Shown here: positions 42,200 through 51,700 of the stretch, one piece after another
Layout of the letters: each line of letters starts with the position of its first letter
How positions within the stretch are numbered: position 1 is the stretch's first letter
NCBI GenBank assembly: GCA_964508135.1
Contig: CAZDSU010000038.1
Location: 1 to 64,000, forward strand
From: UBA6168 sp964508135
GTDB taxonomy: Bacteria; Bacteroidota; Bacteroidia; Chitinophagales; Saprospiraceae
Length of the DNA: 64,000 nt
Direction: 5' to 3'
Program-made: the position numbers and the translations under genes
The notes under the pieces: model-generated
Told to the model about the DNA's origin: nothing
What the model saw: the letters and a program-made list of their open reading frames with translations, nothing else
Databases searched by the model: none

Positions 42200-45106
42200 T
42201 CATATCTCCTCCGCCTCCTTCCTTCTCCGTTCATACCCCGTCTCCTCGATGCGCCGGAGCGCCTCGGCCTTGTGCCGCTCGGCCTCCTCGTGCTGCCCTT
42301 CCAGCCGCCGCAGGTGGGCCATGCCGAGGTGGTAGTCCACGAGGTACAGCCCCATGCTGCCGTCCTCGGCGATTTCCAATACCTCGGCGAGGTCTTGGGC
42401 AGCAAGGTCTGTGCGATTGGTTTGGAGATACCAATGGGCACGGGCGAGGAGGCCTTTGGCAATAAATTCCATGTCGCTTGCTTTTCGCAAGCCCTCCATA
42501 GCCATATCGTGGTAGTGGGCAGCGGCTTCGACGTGGGTAGCCGTGGATTCGGTTTCGGCGGCTTGGTCATGGGCACGGGCGATGCTAAGTTGGTCGAGGG
42601 CGATGCTCGACAAATCGTTAAGACGGGTCGAAATTTTTAATCCTTCTTGTGCCCGATCCAGCACCTCTTCCCATTTCCCAAGTCCCAGTAGTAGTTCGCA
42701 GTATTGAAAGCCCCACACAGAATACAAAAACCGGATTTTTGGCTGCCGCTTTTCCCACTGTATGGCTTCCGCTTCAGCAAACAGGCGCTGCGCTTCTTTA
42801 GGAACACCGGATTGGTGTAGAACATTGGCAAGGGTAGCCCTGGTTATAATTTTTTTCATAGACTCCTCGCTCTGGTCGGCAAACTCCACTGCTTGCAGTC
42901 CGAAAGACAATGCCTCTGACACAGCACCGAGGCTGAGGTACAGTTCACTGAGGTTGGTGGCGCCCTGTGCCACATTTTTCCAATCGTTTTGAATTTTTGC
43001 CATTTCCATACCTGTTCGCATCGGCTCCGCCGCCTCCCGTAACCTACCCAAGCCCCGCAACCCAAAACCTGCCTCATTTAATAACCATCCTTGCCATGCT
43101 TCCGTCATGTTTTTGAAAGGCTGATCCCAGACCCGTTCGAATAGATGAACCAAGGCCGCCAAATCCGAACCGAAGGCACCGAGTTTTTTGAAAGTATAAA
43201 CCTCATCTTTCCTTCTGATTCTCTTCCAATAAATCTCATCTAATACCTCCTGCTGTAAGCCCGCCCGGCACCCAAAGGCCATCGCCAAGTATAGCGGCTC
43301 CATTTCCTCCAAGGTATTGGGCTGTTGCTTTTTGGGCAGGGCTTTGTAAAAACGATAGAGGCGGGCATTGGCTTCCTGCCAAGCTTCGGGCTGCTCGGTC
43401 GCCATTTTTTGCCCAAAATGCTCCCGCACCAGTGGGTGGGCGTCGAGGCTTTCGAGTTCCCGTAGGGCGGGCAGATGGGTCAGGTGTCGGGGCGGCTGAC
43501 CAAAGCGCAGGCGGTTTTCTTCAAGGAGGCCGAGTTTTTTCAAGTGCTGGAAGGCCCGCTGCACTCGCTGGGGGTCGAGTTGGCGCAGCCTTTCGGTCAG
43601 TCCCGATATGTCCGGTTCGGCACAGAGGGCATCGAGGGCCTCCACGGGGGCAGGGCGGTCGAAGAGGCCCATGAGGTTCAGCAGCACCAGTTCAGGCGGG
43701 TTCGGCTTAGTGACGGCGTGACTTTGAGTCACGCCGTCACTTGAATCCCGAAACCACCGCACATACGCCTCCATCACCCGCCGGGCGTGGCTACCCGACC
43801 GCTCGTCGTCGAGGAGGTGAGGGATACGGTCACGTTTGCGCACGTCGGCATCGAGCAGGTCCACTAAATAGTTGCCGAGCAGGCGCAGGGCAAGGGCATG
43901 GCCGTGGTATTCCACGGCGGCGGCTTCGAGGTCGGTGGGTTTGCCCTTCACGCCGAGGTTTTGGAGGAAGGCCGCCCCTTCTGTTGCGTCAAAATTTTCA
44001 AGGTGTCGGCACAGGTGCTGCGGCTCGCCGATGCCAGCCAGTTCCGTCACGGCGATGCGGGTGGTGAGGATGCACAGCCCCGGCTGCCCAAAGCTCAGTT
44101 CCCGCAGCAGGGCAGCGAGGGCGGGGTCTTTGAGCTTGCCCGCCAGCCCCGCCTGCGTGGTGGGCGGATATTGCAGCGGCTCTATGCCGTCGAGGATGAG
44201 CAGGCAGCGCTCCGCCCGCAGCCGGGCAGCGAGGCTGCGGCCACGCTCCTTGGGGTCGGTCGGCAGCGTTTCCATGCCAAAGAACCGGGCGCATCGGTCG
44301 AAAAAAAGGTCGGACGAGGCCTGCCGTCCCTCATCGCTGCCCTGGCTGTAAAACGACCAGGCGTAAATGGCGGCGGGCTTGGCGGCTTTGCTCTCCGGCA
44401 GTCGATTGCGCAGCCAGTAGGTGATGAGTTGGGTCTTGCCCGTGCCGCCCGGTGCGACGAACTGCACGAGGTGGGTGTTTTCGTTGGCCCACGCCCCATC
44501 AAGCAGTTGGAGTTCGGCAGCCCTGCCCGTGAAGTGGGGCTGGAGGTCGGGAAGGTGGTAGAGGTCGGTACGGGGGGCAAGGGGTGTAGTGGCGGCGTGA
44601 CTTTGAGTCACGCCGTCACTTGCGGGTTTCGGGAACTTATGAAAAAGGTGATTGTGGAGGTCGTCCTTAAAATGCAATTCAAAGCCCGTCAGGTCGCCAT
44701 ATTCCTTGAAAAGCACTTGGTTCGCCTTTTCCAATCGCTCCCTGATTTCAAGCACCGTGTCGTATGCTTTGTTTTTCGCACGGTCGGTCGTGCTGAAACC
44801 CGATTTAAAATAGACAAACACCTTTGGGCAAATGCTTTGTGCCAAGTTCAGTTCTTCAATGGTGAATTCACCTGCCTTTGAATAGAACAGCACATAGGTA
44901 AGTTGACATTCGCAAAGCAATGGGTTTATTTCATCCTGTATCCGCTTCCCATCGTAATTGCCCGACGGCAAATCAATTTCCCACTCCACGATTTCAAGGT
45001 GGAGATGGGGATGAAGCTTGTTGATTTGAGCAACGATTTTGAAAATACCGTCACGCTCGGCTCGGAGTTCGCCAGATGATGCAAGGAAGATTTTAACGGG
45101 CTGCAT
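42200..45106 (-). CDS. STAND (NB-ARC-like) NTPase with DUF4062/TIR-like N-terminus and TPR repeats
   Basis: 968 aa. Residues 1-160: effector-like domain (VKIFLASSGELRAERDGIFK; EIVEWEIDLPSGNYDGKRIQ) resembling DUF4062/TIR-like folds. P-loop APGGTGKT at 218-225, Walker B RCLLILDGIE, sensor GLCILTTR and the GxP-like GHALALRLLG give an NB-ARC/NACHT-type STAND module. The C-terminal ~450 residues are TPR-like helices (WQGWLLNEAGFGLRGLGRLR; ATNLSELYLSLGAVSEALSF). Two 33-nt palindromes lie in frame in the linkers, encoding SDGVTQSHAAT (163-173) and SDGVTQSHAVT (456-466). The architecture matches signal-responsive proteins, several of which are anti-phage sensors; that role is inferred. Confidence 0.83.
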   Translation of the reverse strand: MQPVKIFLASSGELRAERDGIFKIVAQINKLHPHLHLEIVEWEIDLPSGNYDGKRIQDEINPLLCECQLTYVLFYSKAGEFTIEELNLAQSICPKVFVYFKSGFSTTDRAKNKAYDTVLEIRERLEKANQVLFKEYGDLTGFELHFKDDLHNHLFHKFPKPASDGVTQSHAATTPLAPRTDLYHLPDLQPHFTGRAAELQLLDGAWANENTHLVQFVAPGGTGKTQLITYWLRNRLPESKAAKPAAIYAWSFYSQGSDEGRQASSDLFFDRCARFFGMETLPTDPKERGRSLAARLRAERCLLILDGIEPLQYPPTTQAGLAGKLKDPALAALLRELSFGQPGLCILTTRIAVTELAGIGEPQHLCRHLENFDATEGAAFLQNLGVKGKPTDLEAAAVEYHGHALALRLLGNYLVDLLDADVRKRDRIPHLLDDERSGSHARRVMEAYVRWFRDSSDGVTQSHAVTKPNPPELVLLNLMGLFDRPAPVEALDALCAEPDISGLTERLRQLDPQRVQRAFQHLKKLGLLEENRLRFGQPPRHLTHLPALRELESLDAHPLVREHFGQKMATEQPEAWQEANARLYRFYKALPKKQQPNTLEEMEPLYLAMAFGCRAGLQQEVLDEIYWKRIRRKDEVYTFKKLGAFGSDLAALVHLFERVWDQPFKNMTEAWQGWLLNEAGFGLRGLGRLREAAEPMRTGMEMAKIQNDWKNVAQGATNLSELYLSLGAVSEALSFGLQAVEFADQSEESMKKIITRATLANVLHQSGVPKEAQRLFAEAEAIQWEKRQPKIRFLYSVWGFQYCELLLGLGKWEEVLDRAQEGLKISTRLNDLSSIALDQLSIARAHDQAAETESTATHVEAAAHYHDMAMEGLRKASDMEFIAKGLLARAHWYLQTNRTDLAAQDLAEVLEIAEDGSMGLYLVDYHLGMAHLRRLEGQHEEAERHKAEALRRIEETGYERRRKEAEEI
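43709..43741. repeat. 33-nt palindrome in the STAND gene, second linker
   Basis: Perfect arms AGTGACGGCGTGACT / AGTCACGCCGTCACT around TTG (CAA on the coding strand). In phase, codons 456-466. Of the three frames on the coding strand only this one is free of stop codons. Confidence 0.92.
44588..44620. repeat. 33-nt palindrome in the STAND gene, first linker
   Basis: Arms AGTGGCGGCGTGACT / AGTCACGCCGTCACT around TTG, one G-T wobble. Same family as 43709-43741. In phase, codons 163-173, between the N-terminal domain and the P-loop. Confidence 0.92.
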
Positions 45107-45191
45107 AGGGCTGAATGGGCATTGGTTTTTGTCCAGCTACAAAGCAACGGAAAAATGCGATATTTTCAGCAGCGGTGGGGGCAACCGATAA

Positions 45192-45347
45192 ATTGACTCC
45201 GCTACGCTAGGCCTGCAACCTGCACCCGTGGAGGTGGCCCTCGTGCAGGAACCTGTCGCTTTTACCCCGAACATTGCCAACCAGTTGACCAACGCCGTGT
45301 CGGAAATGATGGACAAGGCAAAGGCGACGAATGGAGAGTTGGTTTAA
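45192..45347 (+). pseudogene. C-terminal fragment of an unknown gene
   Basis: The frame reads LQPAPVEVALVQEPVAFTPN then IANQLTNAVSEMMDKAKATN and ends in a stop at 45345. It has no start codon and is preceded by a stop, so it looks like the tail of a lost gene. Family not recognised. Confidence 0.35.
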
Positions 45348-45420
45348 TGGAAAATTGAAAATGGAGGGTGTGGCGTTGCTGCACTCTCCATTTTCAATTT
45401 TCAATTCTCCATTCTCATTT
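45345..45420. repeat. Inverted AATTGAAAATGGAG word repeat
   Basis: TGGAAAATTGAAAATGGAG on the left pairs with CTCCATTTTCAATTTTC on the right across a short spacer; further CTCCATTCTC words follow. It lies between the fragment above and the YceI gene and may act as a terminator. Confidence 0.6.
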
Positions 45421-46384
45421 ATTTTTTCTCCAACACAAAGTCAAATTTCACCGTTACCTCGTTTCCAACTTTTATGGTGCCGAGCATCATGACCGGTGGT
45501 TCCATCTTGTAGTCCGTCATCTTTATTTTCTTGGAAACGGACAACTGCAAGTCGCCATTGGAAAGCTCTTTTCCAGTAGCAGTAAGTGTCACGGGCTGGG
45601 TGACGCCCGCCATGGTGAGTTTGCCGGATGCCTCAATGGTGACGGCTTTCGAAGCATCCACTTTTACCGTCGCATTGCTGAAAGTATAAACGATATTGGG
45701 GTTTTTGTCCGAATTGAATGTTTCGTAGGTTTTGTCGTCCATCTTTTTTCCCTCTTTGCTGATAATCCCTTTTACAGCCATTTTGATTTCCACGTCCTTG
45801 ATTGCCACAAGCTCACCGTCCTTTGTCTGAAACGAGCCTTTGCCTTCCATTTTGGTGATCTTCGATTCCCAATCATGCAATGTTGACGAGCCTTGCACCA
45901 CTGCCTTCGTCGCTTTTAGAGTAAAGTCAGCCGTCTTCACTGTTGCCTGTTTGGGAGTCGGTGCGGGAGTGGGCGTAGGGGTAGGCTCTGCTTTTTTCTC
46001 TACCTTGGGGGTGGGCGCAGGCGTGGGAACAACAACCTCTGGCGCTTTTGTCTCAGGCACGCTGGTGGTTGGCTTTGTTGTACTTGTCTTGGGTTTGGTT
46101 GAAGTTTTTTTAGCAGCCACTGGTGCCTTCTTGGCTGCCGGTGCAGCAGCGGGTGCTGCATTCACTTCTGTGGCACTCGGTTGGTTTGCAACCTCCGGTT
46201 CTTTTATTGCCACTGCAGCAGCTGTATCTATATTGGATGGGGCTGAAATTGTATCAGTCATCGCAGTGGGTTCTGTGGTAGCAGGTGTCTTTTCTTCAGT
46301 GGAGTTGGTGCATTGCGGAAGCAAAATCGCACAAAGGCATAAAACAACACCTACCAAGGCAAATCCGAGCGAATCCTTTTCCAT
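45419..46384 (-). CDS. YceI-like lipoprotein with Pro/Ala-rich spacer
   Basis: 321 aa from the ATG at 46384 (MEKDSLGFALVGVVLCLCAI), lipobox ILLPQC (Cys25). Residues ~26-150 are a low-complexity spacer rich in Thr, Ala, Lys and Pro (TPAPTPKVEKKAEPTPTPTP), which would hold the domain away from the membrane. Residues ~155-321 are a YceI domain (VVQGSSTLHDWESKITKMEG; NPNIVYTFSNATVKV; TLTATGKELSNGDLQLSVSK), a lipocalin-like fold that binds isoprenoid or other lipids. Promoter-like TAAGTTTG at 46449-46456. Ligand unknown. Confidence 0.85.
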   Translation of the reverse strand: MEKDSLGFALVGVVLCLCAILLPQCTNSTEEKTPATTEPTAMTDTISAPSNIDTAAAVAIKEPEVANQPSATEVNAAPAAAPAAKKAPVAAKKTSTKPKTSTTKPTTSVPETKAPEVVVPTPAPTPKVEKKAEPTPTPTPAPTPKQATVKTADFTLKATKAVVQGSSTLHDWESKITKMEGKGSFQTKDGELVAIKDVEIKMAVKGIISKEGKKMDDKTYETFNSDKNPNIVYTFSNATVKVDASKAVTIEASGKLTMAGVTQPVTLTATGKELSNGDLQLSVSKKIKMTDYKMEPPVMMLGTIKVGNEVTVKFDFVLEKK

Positions 46385-46448
46385 GGCTATTGAATTTAAA
46401 AACAACTTATTGGCATTTGAAAGATTGGAGAACCCCTCATTGCACCCG

Positions 46449-46456
46449 CAAACTTA
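46449..46456 (-). promoter_or_regulatory. -7 box TAAGTTTG of the YceI gene
   Basis: TAnnTTTG match on the minus strand, 65 nt upstream of the ATG at 46384. No clear -33 element. Confidence 0.45.
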
Positions 46457-46560
46457 TCCTGCCCAATGACCCATGCTAATGATTAAAATCAGTTGCTGCG
46501 AAGATAATTGTCCCCTAGTGGGTGAGCGTCAACTATCATGGTTAGCGTACATGGTATCTA

Positions 46561-46694
46561 AGTGAAAGGATTTTAATAAAATAGACCGGATGCCTTCGAG
46601 CGGCGGGGTTTTGAACCCCGCTTCTCCGGCGGAGAAGCGGGGTTCAAAACCCCGCCGCTCGGAAGTGGTACATTTTATTAAAACCGCTTCACTA
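46561..46694. repeat. 134-nt long hairpin of the GGGGTTTTGAACCCC family
   Basis: Outer arms AGTGAAAGGATTTTAATAAA and the complementary TTTATTAAAACCGCTTCACT; inner arms CGAGCGGCGGGGTT-TTG-AACCCCGC and its reverse complement. Core shared with 12-152. The right outer arm contains the stop codon of the alcohol dehydrogenase gene. Confidence 0.8.
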
Positions 46695-47813
46695 AGGCTC
46701 CAAAATAACCTTCATGGCCTTTTCCTTTGAGGCATTGCCGAACACTTCGTAAGCATGAAGTATATCCTCCATTTTGAAATGATGGGTAATCAGTTTTTTG
46801 GGCGCTATTTTTCCGGAGGAAACGGTTTTGAGCAGCATGGGTGTCGTGTTTGTGTTTACCAATCCCATCGTGATGGTGATATTGCGAATCCAAAGTTCCT
46901 GGATTTGCAGGCTCACAGGCTGCCCATGCACCCCGATATTGGCGATATGCCCACCAGGGCGGACAATATGCTGGCAAATGTCAAAAGTGGCAGGCACACC
47001 CACTGCTTCAATGGCCACATCCACCCCATCTTTTGTTTCTGCCATGATCCTTTTCACGGCATCTTCCTTTCCTGAATTGATGGTATCGGTGGCACCAAAG
47101 GTTTTGGCCATTTTTAAACGGTTTTCATCCACATCAATCACGTAAATCTTGGCTGGAGAATAGAACTGGGAGGTAAGCAAAACGGACATGCCGATTGGCC
47201 CGGCCCCTACGATTGCGATGGTATCCCCCGGTTTTACATTGCCGTTCAGCACGCCAATTTCATGGCCTGTCGGCAATATATCGCTCAACATCACCAAGGC
47301 TTCCTCGTCCGCTCCAGCAGGGATGGGATAAAGGCTGTTATCGGCATGGGGAATGCGCACGTATTCGGCCTGCGTACCATTGATAAGGTGGCCCAATATC
47401 CAGCCGCCATCTTCGCAATGTGAATACATCTGTTTCTTGCAATATTCACAAGTGCCATCGGAGGTGATGCACGAAATGATCACGTGGTCTCCTTTTTTGA
47501 AATTCCTGACCGCTGTTCCAACTTCCTCAATCACTCCAACGCCCTCATGTCCGAGCGTAGTCCCCAGCTTTACCGTTGGAGTCTTGCCATGCAGGATACC
47601 GAGGTCAGTTCCGCAAATAGTGGTCTTTAAAATCCTCACCAAAGCATCCGTTGGTTTTTCAATGCTTGGTTTTGGCACTTCTTTCCATTCGATATTCCCG
47701 GGCCCGCCGTACACCAAGCCTTTCATGGTTTTATGGTTATCGGTTCCTTTTTTGGCTTCAGGGGTTTGCCCATTTGATGGGTGTTTCTCGATGGGTGTTG
47801 CTGTAATTGTCAT
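46692..47813 (-). CDS. Zinc-dependent alcohol dehydrogenase (MDR family)
   Basis: 373 aa from the ATG at 47813 (MTITATPIEKHPSNGQTPEA); longer upstream frame looks noncoding. Catalytic zinc ligands: Cys in TTICGTDLG and His-Glu in TLGHEGVGVIEEVG. Structural-zinc Cys cluster SCITSDGTCEYCKKQMYSHC (four Cys). Rossmann motif IVGAGPIGMSVLL with acidic VIDVDENRL, indicating NAD preference. Related to threonine/sorbitol or secondary alcohol dehydrogenases of Clostridium type. The first ~28 residues are an extra N-terminal tail before the usual start MKGLVYGGPG. The stop lies inside the arm of a long hairpin. Confidence 0.88.
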   Translation of the reverse strand: MTITATPIEKHPSNGQTPEAKKGTDNHKTMKGLVYGGPGNIEWKEVPKPSIEKPTDALVRILKTTICGTDLGILHGKTPTVKLGTTLGHEGVGVIEEVGTAVRNFKKGDHVIISCITSDGTCEYCKKQMYSHCEDGGWILGHLINGTQAEYVRIPHADNSLYPIPAGADEEALVMLSDILPTGHEIGVLNGNVKPGDTIAIVGAGPIGMSVLLTSQFYSPAKIYVIDVDENRLKMAKTFGATDTINSGKEDAVKRIMAETKDGVDVAIEAVGVPATFDICQHIVRPGGHIANIGVHGQPVSLQIQELWIRNITITMGLVNTNTTPMLLKTVSSGKIAPKKLITHHFKMEDILHAYEVFGNASKEKAMKVILEP

Positions 47814-48223
47814 TGTTTCAATTTTAATGGACGGCGGTATTATTGAAACACAAAGTTGAGCTTGTTCCAAACGGATGGCATTACACCTTTTTGTAATTAA
47901 GTTACATGATTCACTCCTTTTCCAGCCTTTTCCAAAGCAATTGAACACCGTTGGCAGCAGCATGAAAAGGCCATAAATCCCGTGCAATGCAGGCTTTAGC
48001 GTACAGAAAATGCGAGCGATTATTGGAAAATCGAACGGCAATATTCTTGGACTTACAATTGACGGAAACTGAACATGTACACCTTGGGACGGTTCCTCTA
48101 AGTAACTCCCAATTAACCATTTAACTAATCTCACAGGCTAAAATGCCGTTCCGAACGGCACCTAAGACCGAAAAATCACCGGAATGGGGTTTTGTCCTGA
48201 TAACTTCTCAAAAAGGAAATATC
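47814..48223. other. 410-bp divergent intergenic region
   Basis: Between the alcohol dehydrogenase and the secreted-protein genes. No gene, repeat or consensus promoter seen; the region is moderately AT-rich. Confidence 0.4.
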
Positions 48224-48646
48224 ATGAAAAAATCCGCTTGTTCTATCATAGGGCTATCCCTTACCGCCGTTTTACTCCTCCTCAATACAAACGTATTTGC
48301 ACAAAAAACCACCGTTTGGAAAGGTGGTGCCCCCGGTATGGAAAATGACTGGAACTGCCCAAAGAACTGGAGCACTTATTCGGTGCCCAATGCGTTCTCC
48401 AATGTCATCATTCCCGATGTCTCTACTACAACATTGGCAGCACCGATCATCAAAAATGGCAGGATGGAAGTAAACTCCCTGTTCCTCGAAACGAACGCCT
48501 TTCTCACCGTTGAAGAATCGGCACAATTGGTCATTTTTGAACAGTCTGGAAGTTACTTCCAGAACAACCTTCTCCTAAAAGGCATGATGTTCATCCTTGA
48601 CGGAACTATCGAAAGGGATGTAAAGGCAAGCACGGCAACCAAGTAA
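48224..48646 (+). CDS. Small secreted protein of unknown function
   Basis: 140 aa from the ATG at 48224 (MKKSACSIIGLSLTAVLLLL, signal peptide ending VFAQ). The mature part (TTVWKGGAPGMENDWNCPKN, then SNVIIPDVSTTTLAAPIIKN and LFLETNAFLTVEESAQLVIF) resembles the repeated 'WxG..ND..NW.....P....VIIP' module of Bacteroidota surface proteins that usually precedes a T9SS domain, but no sorting domain is present here. A fragment nearly identical to its centre occurs at 34336-34395. It could be a truncated version of a larger adhesin-like protein. Confidence 0.65.
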   Translation: MKKSACSIIGLSLTAVLLLLNTNVFAQKTTVWKGGAPGMENDWNCPKNWSTYSVPNAFSNVIIPDVSTTTLAAPIIKNGRMEVNSLFLETNAFLTVEESAQLVIFEQSGSYFQNNLLLKGMMFILDGTIERDVKASTATK

Positions 48647-48703
48647 GTAAGTGAATGAATGGGGTAGCGGTTTAGTGGGGGATTTCACAAGGGAGATTAA
48701 GGT

Positions 48704-51700
48704 TTATCCCAACAACTCCCCCAACTCTTCCTTCGTAAACGCCATCCCATCGCCCGTGGCCAGTATCTCCCCGGCCAGTTGAGCCTTCCGCTCCTGCATT
48801 TTCAGGATTTTCTCCTCGATGGTGTCCTTGGCGATGAACTTCACCGCCACCACCTTCTCCGTCTGCCCGATGCGGTGCGCCCGTGCGATGGCCTGGTCCT
48901 CTACGAAGGGGTTCCACCACGGGTCGAGCACGAAGACATAGTCCGCCGCCGTCAGGTTTAGCCCTACCCCACCCGCCTTGGTCGTAATGAGGAACGCCTG
49001 CACCTTCGGGTCGCTGCTGAACTTGTCCACCGCCTGCTTGCGCTGCGCCTGCGACACCCCGCCCGTCAGCCAGGCGTAGGCATGGCCCGCCTCCTCGAAA
49101 TGCGCCCGGAATATTTGCAGGTACTGCTCAAACGAACTGAACATCAGCACTTTATGCCCCGCCCGCCTTATTGTCTCGAAGTACTCAACTACGTCATTGA
49201 ACTTACCGCTTTCGATTGCGGATTGCGGATTGCGGATTGCGGATTGGGGGGCATTCGATTGCGGATTCAGGATTGCGGATTGCGGATTGGGGGACGTAGG
49301 GACTTCATCAAGGCATTTGGGTTGGGCAGACTCCCAATCCGCATTCCGCAATCCTGAATCCGCAATCGAGGAATCCGCAATCAATCCGGGGTGGTTCGCA
49401 ATCTGCCGCAGCCGCATCAGCGCTGCCAGCACCGCGATCCGGTTTTGCGGCTGTGTGGGGTCGAGGTTGAGCAGTTGGTTGCGCACAGCGGATTTTTCGT
49501 GCTCGTAGAGCTTGCGCTGCGAATCCGTCATTTCGGTATAAAAAACCAACTCTGTGAGCGGCGGCAGTTCTGGGGCGACTTCCTCCTTCGTGCGGCGCAG
49601 CAGGTAAGGCTGCACGAGGCGGCGCAGTTCGGCCTTTTTCACCTCGTCCTGTTTCTTTTCGATGGGCTGGATAAAATGCTTTTTGAAATAGCCAAAACTG
49701 CCCAACATGCCGGGATTGAGGAACTGCATTTGCGCCCAGAGGTCGGCCAACGAGTTCTCGATGGGCGTACCGCTGAGGCTGATTTTGTGCTTCGCAACCA
49801 GCTCGCCCACCGCTTTGAACACGGCGCTTTCCGGATTTTTGATGTACTGGCTTTCGTCCAGCACCACGTATTCCCACTCGATTTTTTGCAAAAAAGCCAT
49901 GTCCATGCGGGCGGTCTGGTAGGTCGTCAGGACGAGGTCGTAGCGGCCGAGGATGCGGGCGTCTTTTGTGCGCTGCGAGCCCACGTGCTTGCAAATGCTG
50001 ATGCCGGGGGCGAATTTCTTTACCTCTCGCTCCCAGTTGAAAACGAGGGAGGAAGGGAGGACGATGAGCGCTTTCAAAGGTATGAGGTATGAGGTATGAG
50101 GTATGTTGGGGTCACTGCTTTGTTGCTCAAGTTGTTCTTTAGCATGAAGCAAAACGGCCAGCGTTTGCAACGTTTTCCCCAAACCCATGTCGTCGGCGAG
50201 GCAAGCACCGAGGTTTTCCCGGTAGTGGTTGGCCAGCCAAGATGCACCTTCAAGCTGGTACGGGCGGAGGTCAGCTTTGAGCAAAGAAGGAACTTCAAAA
50301 TCTGGTTGCCCCAGAATTTCCAATTTCCCTATTTCCCAATTTCCCATTCCCTCCAGCAAAGGTCGCTGGCTCTTCGCCAACCTCAACTCGTCCCCATCGA
50401 GCTGCCCCAAGTGCGCCAGCCCATGAAACCTCGCCATCCACTCGGCGGGGATGATGAAAAATGAGCCATCCGGCAGCTCGTACCAACGGTTCTCCGTGCG
50501 GATGTGATTGATCAGCCGAGCAAACGGGAACTCGTACTCCCCCACCCTCACCGTGATGCGCAGGTCGAACCAGTCGTTGACCAACTGCACGTCCTGCGAC
50601 CACTCCGCTGCTCCGAGGTTGATTTTTTTATCCTCAAAAACGGGCATTTCCAACGTGAAGCCTGCCGCTGCCAGCGCTGGCGACTGCTCCCGCAGCCATT
50701 CCACCATGTTGAAAAGCGGGTCGTCGGCTTTCGTCTTTTCGTTATTTATACACTGCCAAAGGCTGCCCTCTGTTTGTTCCAAACCAAAGCTGGCAAGCTT
50801 GTCCAAGTAGACCTGCTCGGCCTCCGGCTGGCGGCGCACCTGCATCACCCGTATCTCGCCCGCGTCATCAAAGTGCAACGCCGTGCGCATTTGCCGTTGG
50901 TCGTTCTGGGGAAACTGGGTGCCGAGGTAGCGGAAACTCACCGCCAGCAGCCACTCGTTTTTGAACAGGTGCTTCGTCAGCGCCAGCTCGCAGCCCTCGA
51001 TTTTTCGGGTGGAAGTCACCTCGAATCCCTCGGCCTCTATCTCCGCCCGTTCCGCCGCTTTCAGGATGAACTTTTGGAAATACTCCTTCACCATGTGGTT
51101 GGGTACGGGCTGCTCGTCCCGCTGCATGAAGGGCTTGAGCATGTTGCCGTTGAGGCCGGGCAACGGATACAGCACGTCACTGACCAGCACCCAGCCGGGG
51201 TGGTTGGTAAGCACGATGGGCTGCTTCCATCGCACCAGCCAGCGCTCATCGCCGGTCGTGAAGTTGAGTCGGTAGATGATTTTGTCCTTCGTCTTTCGGA
51301 AGATGAGGTGGGGGATGATTTCCGAGTCCGGGTAGCGCACCAGCACGTCCTTCATCATCACCTTCTTGGCGGCCATGAAGGTGAGCGGCAGGCGGTGCTC
51401 CACCATTTTTTTCAAAAAAACATCCACTTGGCGGTGGACATATCGCTCCGCAATGGGCTTGATGTCGGGGTTTTGCAGCAGCTCGTCGAGGGGCTTGGAC
51501 TTGCCCTTGGGCGGGTTGAACTTTGCCTCCAACGCCCGTTCCGTCAGGCTTTCGATGAGGTCGAACAATTGCGCCAGCAGCGGCGACCCCTCGATGCCGT
51601 AGCTGCCGATGGTGATGGTGGAAGCCGTTTGCAGCAGGAAGTTCAGCGTTCCGTCGGCGTCCGTCCCGACGATGTGCGCCCCCGGCAGGTACCAGCCCCC

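Noticed and set aside
42200..45106. Tandem duplication explaining the two SDGVTQSHA segments
   Set aside because: Similarity is limited to the 33-nt palindrome; flanking sequences are unrelated, so separate insertion of a repeat fits better than domain duplication.
47814..48134. N-terminal extension of the alcohol dehydrogenase
   Set aside because: About 107 extra residues with no homology pattern and irregular composition; the ATG at 47813 gives a normal-sized enzyme.
49207..49386. Frameshift or pseudogene in the SNF2 helicase caused by repeats
   Set aside because: The frame stays open through the repeat and all downstream helicase motifs are intact.
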